DNA of 64,000 nt from JBBRHQ01 sp963781345. Lineage in GTDB: Bacteria; Actinomycetota; Thermoleophilia; Solirubrobacterales; 70-9. The notes beneath the pieces were generated by a model. The model was not told where the DNA came from. It saw only the letters and a program-made list of their open reading frames with translations, and searched no databases. The stretch covers positions 81,774 through 145,773 of the forward strand of contig CAWAFQ010000008.1 in the NCBI GenBank assembly GCA_963781345.1, in the 5' to 3' direction. Shown here piece after piece: positions 51,783-59,402 of this stretch. The position numbers and the translations under genes are program-made. Positions within the stretch are counted from its first letter, which is position 1. Each line of letters starts with the position of its first letter.

Positions 51783-51820
51783 GTGAAGCATCGGTGAAGC
51801 AGTTGTGAACAAGGTGTGTA
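51783..51820 (-). promoter_or_regulatory. PHO box D, divergent isomerase/ppx promoter
   Basis: GTGAA at 51783, 51794 and 51805 and GTGTA at 51816: four half-sites at an exact 11-base period. On the minus strand they read TTCAC toward the isomerase gene (start 51758); on the plus strand ppx starts 63 bases beyond. Confidence 0.8.
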
Positions 51821-51882
51821 CATCGGGCCCGGCTCGGTCGGCCTATCCGTGGGGTCTGCCACTATGAGCGGACGGGACTTCA

Positions 51883-52792
51883 ATGCTCTGCGCCGCAATC
51901 GATATCGGCTCCAACACGACCCGCGTGCTCGTCGCCGAGCCGGTGGAGGGCCAGTTGAAGAAGGTGATGGAGCAGCGCGCCTACACCCGGATCAACAAGG
52001 CGCTCGACGCCGACGGGGCGATCGAGCAGCCGAAGATCCATGAGGTCGGCGAGGTGGTCGCGACCCAGGTGCGCCTCGCCGAGGAGCTCGGCGCCGAGGT
52101 GATCAGACCGGTCGCGACGGCGGCCATCCGCGATGCCCGCAATCGCGACGAGGTGATCCACGCGATCTCCGAGGTCTCGGGGGTCGAGGTCGAGGTTCTG
52201 AGCGAGAAGGAGGAGGGCCGCCTCTCCTTCATCGGCGCGACTAAGACGCTCGGGCACCCGGTCAAGGGCAGGATCGGCGTCGTCGACGTCGGCGGCGGCT
52301 CTACCGAGGTGATCCTCGGCACCATCGGCAAGGGGGTCGAGGCGGTTCGCTCCTGGCCGGTGGGCTCTGGTGCGCTCGCCGATGAGCTGCTCGAGCGCGA
52401 CCCTCCCTCGCCATCGGAGATTCGCAAGGTCCGGGACCGCATCGACGACCTCTTCGCCGGGGTGGAGATCGAGCAACCGGATCAGCGCGGTCGCGGTCGG
52501 TGGCAGCGCCACCTCGTTGCGCCGGCTGGTCGGAGCCGTGCTCGAGTACGAGACGCTCGAGCGGGGGATCCGGGTCCTCTCCGGCGACCCGATCGCCGAC
52601 GTCGCCCGCCGCTTCGAGCTCGACCCGCAGCGGGTGCGCATTCTTCCCACCGGTGTGCTGCTCCTGGAGAAGCTCTCGGAGCTGCTCGGGCAGCCGCTGC
52701 AGATCGGCAAGGGAGGCCTGCGCGAGGGCGTCATCCTCGACCTGCTCAACGACAGCGTGAACGGGTCCTCCCCGGAGGCCGTCGCCGCCTGA
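51883..52792 (+). CDS. ppx: Exopolyphosphatase, Ppx/GppA family (one frameshift)
   Basis: An actin-like Ppx/GppA phosphatase, about 302 residues, which removes phosphate from polyphosphate ends. Motifs: CAAIDIGSNTTRVLVAE, ATAAIRDARNRDE, GVVDVGGGSTEVILG, PVGSGALADELL and AVGGSATSLRRLVG. One extra base near 52478 separates the last part. It is a paralogue of the gene at 40833 and lies beside CHAD and ppk, so a polyphosphate role is likely. Confidence 0.92.
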
Positions 52793-52824
52793 TTAGGCGA
52801 CGGGCAGCCACTAGGCTGCCCCCC

Positions 52825-53874
52825 ATGGCCCGGGCCCAGGAGATCCCAGATTTCGACTGCGAGGAGACTGTTCGCGCTGGCCGCGGCACGGGTCGTCGAT
52901 GTGCGCGCGGACGAGGTGATCGAGCATTCCGCAGGCGTCCTCGACCTCGACGACATCGAACCCCTCCACGACATGCGCGTCGCGACCCGCAGGCTGAGGG
53001 CGGCGATGGAGATATTCCGCCCGTGCTTCCCGCGAAAGCGTTTCAGAGCGGCCCTGCGGGAGGTGAAGGCCCTCGCCGACGCGCTCGGTGAGAGGCGCGA
53101 CCCCGATGTCTGGATCGAGCAGATGGCGGCGTTCTCGGCCGGGGTTGGCAGCGGCGAGCGTCCCGGAGTCGAGGTCATGGTCGAGGAGTTCCGCCGCGAG
53201 CAGGAGACCGCCAACGAGCGGCTCGAGGAGTTCGTCCGCGACGAGCGCCTGGCGAGGCTGCGGGGAGAGCTTCGTGAGCTCTCGCGCGCCGCCCGCGAGG
53301 GTGCCGTGGCCGGCAAGAGGTCGCGCAGATGAAGGCGGCGAAGGTGCCGGGCCTGGACCCGAGCGGCTCGCTGCGGTCGAACGCGGCGCGGATCGTCGCC
53401 ACCGGCTCGACGAACTTCGCTCGCTCGCCGAGGAGGCGACATCCGCTGCGGACGCCTCGATCGCCCAGCACGATATGCGGATCGCGGCCAAGCGCATGCG
53501 CTACGTCCTCGAGGTGACCGGCCCGTGCTTCGGCGACGAGGCCGCCAGCGCGCGCACGGCTGCGCAAGGATCTGCAGACCGTGCTCGGGGACATCCACGA
53601 CTGCGACGTGATGCTGCCGCGCGTGGCAGCGCAGATCGAGCGGCTGCGGGCGGAGGACGTCAGCACGGTGCTTCGAGGTGGGGGCGAGGAGTCCGACCTC
53701 GACCCAAGCCTCGTGCGCGAGGCTCCCCACAGGGCCGCCTACAGGGGCCTGGAGCTGCTCACCGTCCACCTGGAGGCCCGGCGGGCGCTCCTGTACGAGC
53801 GCTTCCTCGAGCTCTGGCGAGGCCACGTCGACCGAGGCACCTGGTCCGCCCTCGACCGTCGGGGTGGGGGCTGA
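52825..53874 (+). CDS. CHAD-domain protein (four frameshifts)
   Basis: A CHAD protein, a helical histidine-rich domain that binds polyphosphate. Two CHAD repeats are visible: IEPLHDMRVATRRLRAAMEI with RKRFRAALREVKALADALGE, and IAQHDMRIAAKRMRYVLEV with DIHDCDVML. Indels near 52870, 53321, 53410 and 53557 break it into pieces; two are extra bases at 52870 and 53557, the other two are missing bases. It lies between ppx and ppk, the usual place for CHAD genes. Confidence 0.85.
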
Positions 53875-53951
53875 GGGCACCGGCCGGAGTACCATGGCGA
53901 GGCCACAATCCGCCCAGGCAGAAGTTGCGGGGATTCGGCTCCGAGGAAGAC

Positions 53952-56099
53952 ATGCTTGAAGAGAAGATGAAGCCAGACGCGATCAACGCGCCCCCTGGAA
54001 GGGCGCCCGTAGAGGCGGCCGACCTCGAGGATCCGACCCTGTACTTCAACCGCGAGCTCTCCTGGCTCGACTTCAACGAGCGGGTTCTCGAGCTTGCCGA
54101 GGAAGTCTCGATCCCGTTGCTCGAGCGGGTCAAGTTCTGCGCGATCTACGCCAACAACCTCGACGAGTTCTTCATGGTCCGGGTCGCCGGGCTCTTCGAC
54201 CAGCTCGACGCCGGCATCGACGCCCGCGGCCCCGACAACCTCTCCCCGGGAGGGCAGATCGACGCGATCCAGGCACGGGTGCTCGAGCTCGACGGCCGCC
54301 TCCACCGCTGCTTCAACGGTGTCCTTCGCCCGGCGCTCGAGGAGGAGGGGATCAGGATCATTCCCCTCTCGTCTGCGAGCGAGGCCGAGCGGGCCGAGAT
54401 CGATCACCACTTCCACGAGCAGGTCTTCCCGGCGCTGACGCCGCTGGTGATCGGGCTCGGCCGGCCGTTCCCGTACATCTCGAACCTCTCGCTCAGCCTC
54501 GGGGTCCTGCTGCGCGATCCCGACGGTGGCCACGAGATCATCGCCCGCATCAAGGTCCCGAAGGAGTTGCTCGGGCGGTTTCTCGCGGTCGGCGAGGGAG
54601 CGACCAAGTTCGTCGCCCTCGAGGACGTGATCGCCGCCAACCTCGACGCCCTCTTCCCCGGGACCGAGGTCATCGACCACGGTTACTTCCGGGTCACGCG
54701 GGACGCCGACTTCACGATCTCCGACGAGGCCGACGACCTCGTCCAGGCGGTCGAGGACGAGCTCCGCCGCCGCCGTTTCGGCGAGGTCGTGAGGCTGGAG
54801 ACGGCAGCCGGGATGAACCCCACCCTGCGCCAGCAGCTGATCGAGGCCCTGCGCCTCGAGGCCCGCGAGGTCTACGAGGTGGAGGGGCTGATCGACCTCA
54901 CCGACCTCTTCGACATCGCCGGGGTCAAGGGGCATCAGGATCTGCGCTATGAGCCCTGGTCGCCGGTGACGCAGCCGCGCCTGCAGGCCGACGAGGACGA
55001 GTCGGTCGACATGTTCTCGGTGATACGCCGTGGCGATCTCCTCGTCCACCACCCCTACGACTCGTTCTCGAGTTCGGTCGAGCGCTTCGTCGAGCAGGCG
55101 GTCGCCGACCCCGACGTGCTGGCGATCAAGCAGACGGTCTACCGCACCAGCGACGACTCGCCGCTGGTTCCGTCGCTGATCCGGGCCTCGGAGCGCGGCA
55201 AGCAGGCGGTCTGCATGGTCGAGCTCAAGGCCCGCTTCGACGAGGAGGCCAACATCCAGTCGGCGAAGGCGCTGGAGGAGGCGGGGGTCCACGTCGTCTA
55301 CGGGATCCCCGGACTCAAGACCCACGTCAAGGCGGTTCTCGTCGCCCGCCGCGAGGGTGACCGAGTCCGTCACTACGTCCATGTCGGAACGGGCAACTAC
55401 CACCCGAAGACCGCGCGCCTCTACACCGACTTCGGCCTCTTCACCGACGACGCCGACATCGGCGCCGATGTCGCCGAGATGTTCAACTTCCTCACCGGGT
55501 ACGGCCGGCCGGCCGGCTACCGCAAGGTCCTGGTCTCACCGACGACGATGCGCGACACGATCATCGCGGAGATCGAGAAGACCGTCGACGCCCATCTCGC
55601 CGGCCTGCCGGCGCGGATCGCGCTGAAGATGAACTCGCTCGTCGATGCCCGCTGCATCCGGGCTCTGTATCGCGCCTCCCAGGCCGGTGTCCCGATCGAC
55701 CTCAACGTGCGCGGCATCTGCTGTCTGCGCCCGGGAGTTCCCGGCGTCTCGGAGACGATCCGGGTGACCTCGATCGTCGGGCGCTTCCTCGAGCACTCCC
55801 GGATCTACGCGTTCGAGCGCGGCGACGAGGCCCAGGTGGTGATGGGATCGGCCGACCTGATGCCCCGCAACCTCGACAGCCGGGTCGAGCTGGTGACCCC
55901 GGTCGAGGACGCGACGCTGCGGGCCGAGATGTTCGACGTGCTCGAGCGCTGCTTTGCCGACAACACCAATTCCTGGGTCCTCGATCGCAGCGGTCACTGG
56001 ACCCGGCTCAGCCCCGACGGGGAAGAGCCTCGCAGCGTCCAGGCCGAGCTTCGGGAGCTGCACGCCGCCCGTGCGGCCGAGCCCGCCGTCAGCGGCTAG
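53952..56099 (+). CDS. ppk1: Polyphosphate kinase
   Basis: A 715-residue PPK1, which makes polyphosphate from ATP. All four domains are present: N-terminal YFNRELSWLDFNERVLELA and YANNLDEFFMVRVAGL, the middle PHO-like segment HHPYDSFSSSVERFVEQA, and the phospholipase-D-like core with LKTHVKAVLVARRE, HVGTGNYHPKTARLYTDFG (catalytic histidine) and SADLMPRNLDSRVELVTPV. The ATG at 53952 is chosen, with the ATG at 53967 as the alternative. It is intact and follows the CHAD gene. Confidence 0.96.
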   Translation: MLEEKMKPDAINAPPGRAPVEAADLEDPTLYFNRELSWLDFNERVLELAEEVSIPLLERVKFCAIYANNLDEFFMVRVAGLFDQLDAGIDARGPDNLSPGGQIDAIQARVLELDGRLHRCFNGVLRPALEEEGIRIIPLSSASEAERAEIDHHFHEQVFPALTPLVIGLGRPFPYISNLSLSLGVLLRDPDGGHEIIARIKVPKELLGRFLAVGEGATKFVALEDVIAANLDALFPGTEVIDHGYFRVTRDADFTISDEADDLVQAVEDELRRRRFGEVVRLETAAGMNPTLRQQLIEALRLEAREVYEVEGLIDLTDLFDIAGVKGHQDLRYEPWSPVTQPRLQADEDESVDMFSVIRRGDLLVHHPYDSFSSSVERFVEQAVADPDVLAIKQTVYRTSDDSPLVPSLIRASERGKQAVCMVELKARFDEEANIQSAKALEEAGVHVVYGIPGLKTHVKAVLVARREGDRVRHYVHVGTGNYHPKTARLYTDFGLFTDDADIGADVAEMFNFLTGYGRPAGYRKVLVSPTTMRDTIIAEIEKTVDAHLAGLPARIALKMNSLVDARCIRALYRASQAGVPIDLNVRGICCLRPGVPGVSETIRVTSIVGRFLEHSRIYAFERGDEAQVVMGSADLMPRNLDSRVELVTPVEDATLRAEMFDVLERCFADNTNSWVLDRSGHWTRLSPDGEEPRSVQAELRELHAARAAEPAVSG

Positions 56100-56162
56100 C
56101 TGACTTGGGGCTCGCCTCGGCCTGCGGCTGAAGCCGCGGGTGCTCTGCTAGCTTGGCCGCTC

Positions 56163-56783
56163 GTGCCGCGACTCTCTCTCCTCCCGCGCGATCGCACCTT
56201 CTTCGACCTCTTCAGCGAGGCCGGGCGCAACACCGTGAGGGCGGCCAAGCTGCTCGACGAGATGATGGGCGTCTGGCCCGACGAGACCGGCCTCGCACGG
56301 GACATCCTCAAGGCGGAGCAGGAGGGTGACCGGATCACCCACGACATCATCCAGCGGCTCAACCAGACCTTCGTCACCCCGATCGACCGTGAGGACATCT
56401 ACGGCCTCGCCACCCAGATGGACGACATCGTCGACTTCACCGAGGAGGCCGCGGACTTCCTTGGCCTCTACAAGATCGAGGCGCCTATGGAGCAGGCCGG
56501 TGCGCTGACCAAGGTCCTGGTCAGCGCCTGCGAGCAGCTCGCCGAGGGACTCGACCACCTGCGTGAGTTCAAGGATCTCGACAGGTACTGGATCGAGATT
56601 CACCGCCTCGAGAACGAGGGAGACCGGATCTCCCGCGACGCGGTCGCCTCGCTCTTCTCCGAGGGCATCGACCCGATGGTCGTGATTCGCTGGAAGGACA
56701 TCTTCGCCGTGCTCGAGAACGCGATCGACTCGACCGAGACCGCCGCCCAGATCCTCGAGGGGATCGTCATCAAGAACAGCTGA
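56163..56783 (+). CDS. DUF47 (PhoU-like) family protein
   Basis: A 206-residue helical protein of the DUF47/PhoU-like family. Typical pieces are FFDLFSEAGRNTVRAAKLL, EQEGDRITHDIIQRLNQTF, PIDREDIYGLATQMDDIVD and RLENEGDRISRDAV. Such proteins are nearly always encoded with Pit transporters, as here, and probably regulate them. The start is the GTG at 56163; the pit gene begins 7 bases after the stop. Confidence 0.93.
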   Translation: MPRLSLLPRDRTFFDLFSEAGRNTVRAAKLLDEMMGVWPDETGLARDILKAEQEGDRITHDIIQRLNQTFVTPIDREDIYGLATQMDDIVDFTEEAADFLGLYKIEAPMEQAGALTKVLVSACEQLAEGLDHLREFKDLDRYWIEIHRLENEGDRISRDAVASLFSEGIDPMVVIRWKDIFAVLENAIDSTETAAQILEGIVIKNS

Positions 56784-56790
56784 GCCGCGG

Positions 56791-57894
56791 TTGAGCTCGG
56801 ACATCATCCTCGTCCTCGTCGTCGGCACCGCGCTCGCATTCGACTTCACCAACGGCTTCAACGACACCGCCAATGTCGTCGCGACCACCGTCTCCACCGG
56901 TGCTGCGCCGCCGAGGGTGGCGATCACGATGGCGGCGATCCTCAACTTCGTCGGGGCCTTCATCTCGCTGGCGGTCGCCGCCACGGTCGCCAACGACATC
57001 GTCGACTCCGGGGCGATCACGACGACGGTCGTCTTCGCGGGGCTGATCGGTGCGATCGCCTGGAACCTGATCACCTGGTACTTCGGCCTCCCCTCCAGCT
57101 CCTCGCACGCCCTGATCGGTGGGATCGTCGGCTCCTCGGTCGCCGCGGCGGGCACGTCCGCGGTGCTCACCGACGGCCTCGTCGGCAAGGTCCTGATCCC
57201 GGCTGTCGTCGCCCCGATACTCGCCTTCATCGTTGCCGGCGCCGGGATCGTGATCACCTACAGGGTGATCGGGCGCCTGCGCCCGGGCCCGGTGACCCGG
57301 GGCTACCGGATGGGGCAGGTGGTCTCCGGCGGCCTGCTCTCGCTTGCCCACGGCACCAACGACGCGCAGAAGACGATGGGGGTGATCACGCTCGCTCTGG
57401 TCGCCAACGGCAACCTCTCCGAGAATGCCTCGGTTCCGTCCTGGGTGGTCGTCGCGGCGGCGACCGCGATCGCGGCGGGCACCTACTTCGGCGGCTGGCG
57501 GATCATCCGCATCAACGGCACCCGGATCATCAAGATGGACGCCGCCCAGGGATTCTCTGCCCAGGGCGCTGCCGCCTCCGTGATCCTCTCCTCGACCCAT
57601 TTCGGCTTTCCGCTCTCGACCACCCACGTGATCAACGGCGGCGTCATCGGGTCGGGGGCCGCCAAGCGCCTCTCAGCGGTCCGCTGGGGGGTCGCCGGGA
57701 ACATCGGGATGGCCTGGCTGCTGACCCTCCCGGCGGCGGCGGCCTTCGGCGCGATCACATATGGCATCACCTGGATCTTCGGAACCGGCGCCGCCGGGCC
57801 CATCGTGGTCTCGCTGATCGCAATCTCGCTCGTCGTCTACGCCTTAGTCCGCCGGGCGCGGGCCGGAGCGCCGGTACCCGCGGCAGGGTCATGA
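56791..57894 (+). CDS. pit: Low-affinity inorganic phosphate transporter, Pit family
   Basis: A 367-residue membrane carrier of the PiT family with about ten helices. The duplicated signature is visible as DFTNGFNDTANVVAT in the first half and LAHGTNDAQKTMGVITLA in the second, with LPSSSSHALIGG and PLSTTHVINGGVIG. It imports metal-phosphate with protons. The start is a TTG at 56791. It forms an operon with DUF47 and the small protein after it. Confidence 0.95.
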   Translation: MSSDIILVLVVGTALAFDFTNGFNDTANVVATTVSTGAAPPRVAITMAAILNFVGAFISLAVAATVANDIVDSGAITTTVVFAGLIGAIAWNLITWYFGLPSSSSHALIGGIVGSSVAAAGTSAVLTDGLVGKVLIPAVVAPILAFIVAGAGIVITYRVIGRLRPGPVTRGYRMGQVVSGGLLSLAHGTNDAQKTMGVITLALVANGNLSENASVPSWVVVAAATAIAAGTYFGGWRIIRINGTRIIKMDAAQGFSAQGAAASVILSSTHFGFPLSTTHVINGGVIGSGAAKRLSAVRWGVAGNIGMAWLLTLPAAAAFGAITYGITWIFGTGAAGPIVVSLIAISLVVYALVRRARAGAPVPAAGS

Positions 57895-58139
57895 ACGTGA
57901 TCCGGGCGACAGTCGTCAACACCACGGATCTGCTGGACACGGTCCTCTACGCGGTTGTCTCGGGGATCGGCCTCGCCCTCGTCTTCTCGCTGGCGATCTG
58001 GGGGGCGATCCGGTTCGCCGAGTTCAGCCGTGATCAGCGCCACCTGGCGGCGGGCGGGGCGGCGGCGCTGTCGCTCCTCGCTCTTGCCGCGACCCTCGGC
58101 GCCGTCGTCTTCGGCATCATCTTGATGGCGCAGAAGTAG
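57891..58139 (+). CDS. Small two-helix membrane protein
   Basis: An 82-residue protein with two transmembrane helices (YAVVSGIGLALVFSLAIWGA and LSLLALAATLGAVVFGIILM) joined by a short basic loop. It overlaps the pit stop by 4 bases, so it may be an accessory of the phosphate carrier. I recognise no family. Confidence 0.7.
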   Translation: MNVIRATVVNTTDLLDTVLYAVVSGIGLALVFSLAIWGAIRFAEFSRDQRHLAAGGAAALSLLALAATLGAVVFGIILMAQK

Positions 58140-58153
58140 ACGCGGCGCTGCCT

Positions 58154-58195
58154 GATCGGGCAGCGGACCAGCGCGATCGGGCAGCGGACCAGCGT
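58154..58195 (+). repeat. 21-bp direct repeat, two copies
   Basis: GATCGGGCAGCGGACCAGCG plus one base occurs twice in tandem (58154 and 58175) directly before the next gene. Confidence 0.6.
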
Positions 58196-58207
58196 AAGAT
58201 CAGTGGC

Positions 58208-58558
58208 GTGAAAGCAGTCCGCAACATCGCGATCATCATGTTGCTGGCGCTCGGCGTCGCCTTTCTGCCGGGAGGCGGAAACGTTGCCGCCACCGTGATC
58301 GCCGCGCTCACGATCGGGTTCCTGGTGGCGATCGCCTGGATGATCTACACGCTCAGCCGCCAGAACCAGCTGACCCTGGCGTCCCTCAGCGACGGGCGCC
58401 GCGCGATCCTCTACGGATCGCTGGGGCTGATTGCCCTGCTGATTGCCGGCACCGACGAGTTCTTCTCGACGGGTGGCGGCACCCTCGCCTGGATCCTCCT
58501 GCTCGGCGCCGCCCTTGCGGCGATCTGGCGGGTTTGGCTCGAGGCGAATACGTACTGA
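58208..58558 (+). CDS. Membrane protein, four helices
   Basis: A 116-residue protein with four hydrophobic helices (IAIIMLLALGVAFLPGG; AALTIGFLVAIAWMIYTL; LYGSLGLIALLIAG; LAWILLLGAALAAIW). The start is the GTG at 58208. No family or partner is evident; it lies between the phosphate block and the Tad-like genes. Confidence 0.7.
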   Translation: MKAVRNIAIIMLLALGVAFLPGGGNVAATVIAALTIGFLVAIAWMIYTLSRQNQLTLASLSDGRRAILYGSLGLIALLIAGTDEFFSTGGGTLAWILLLGAALAAIWRVWLEANTY

Positions 58559-58669
58559 GGCGGGGCAGCGGGGCGGCCGGGACGGGCGGGGCCCCTTTTC
58601 GCTTCTGATGTGACTGGTTTGTTTGTTTAGGCGCGGCACGTTTGCGCCGATGGCCGGCAGGCTCGTCGC

Positions 58670-59077
58670 ATGGCGAGGCGCCGATCTCCCAGCACCGAAG
58701 CGGGGCAGGCATCAGTTGACCTGATCGGGGCGATTCCCGCGCTCCTGGTCGCCGTGCTGATCGCCGCACAGCTGATCGCCGCCGGGCACGCGCTCTGGTC
58801 GGCGAGCCTGGCGGCGAGGGCGGGGGCGCGCGCGGCGGTTGTCGGCAGAGACGCAACCGCGGCCGCACGGCGTGCCCTTCCCGGGATCCTTCGCCGTAGC
58901 TCACGCGTGGGCGAGGGCCTTCGCCGTGGCTCACTCGTGGGCGAGGGCCTTCGCCGTGGCTCACTCGTGGGCGAGGGGGGAGGGGTGGCGGTCAGCGTCG
59001 GGGTGCCGCGGCTCTTGCCCGGGCTGCCCGAGCTGAGGGTCTCTGCACGCACCTCGCTGGAGGCCGATGGTGGATGA
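58670..59077 (+). CDS. TadE-like pilus protein with internal decapeptide repeat
   Basis: A 135-residue TadE/TadG-type pseudopilin: a short basic leader with EAGQASVDLIGAIPALL (Glu-Ala-Gly-Gln start of the pilin helix), one hydrophobic helix, and an extracytoplasmic domain. In the middle, a 30-base unit is repeated three times (58891-58980), giving LRRGSLVGEG repeats. It overlaps the next TadE-like gene by 11 bases. Confidence 0.75.
   Translation: MARRRSPSTEAGQASVDLIGAIPALLVAVLIAAQLIAAGHALWSASLAARAGARAAVVGRDATAAARRALPGILRRSSRVGEGLRRGSLVGEGLRRGSLVGEGGGVAVSVGVPRLLPGLPELRVSARTSLEADGG
58891..58980 (+). repeat. 30-bp in-frame tandem repeat, three copies
   Basis: Units begin TCGCCGTGGCTCACTCGTGG at 58891 (with two changes), 58921 and 58951. 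Copy-number change would lengthen or shorten the TadE-like protein by ten residues without a frameshift. Confidence 0.75.
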
Positions 59078-59402
59078 GCGCGGCCAGGCATCGGTAGAGC
59101 TGATCGCGGCGCTGCCGCTGTTGCTGCTGACCGGAATGGTCTCACTGCAACTCCTCGCCGCCGGCTACGCGTTGAGCCTCGCCGACGGGGCGGCTGAGGC
59201 GGCCGCCCTTGCACGGGCTGCGGGGCGCTCCGCTCCTGGTGCGGCCCGGGCCGCCCTGCCGGGGTGGGCCCGGGACCGGGTGCGGGTCACGGTTGGGGAC
59301 CGCGCCATCAGCATCCGCCTGCGTCCACCGTCCCCCTTCGCGAGTGTCGCCGACGCGCTCGCCGTCACCTCGACCGCCGCGGTCCGGCGGCCGGACCCAT
59401 GA
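59067..59402 (+). CDS. TadE-like pilus protein
   Basis: A 111-residue TadE-like pseudopilin: DERGQASVELIAALPLLLLT is the classic start of a TadE helix, followed by an Ala-rich region and a short extracytoplasmic part. The stop overlaps the ATG of the large fusion gene by 4 bases, so the three Tad-like genes are coupled. Confidence 0.8.
   Translation: MVDERGQASVELIAALPLLLLTGMVSLQLLAAGYALSLADGAAEAAALARAAGRSAPGAARAALPGWARDRVRVTVGDRAISIRLRPPSPFASVADALAVTSTAAVRRPDP

Noticed and set aside
53739..55403. 554-residue minus-strand frame across ppk
   Set aside because: Shadow frame opposite a well-conserved kinase.
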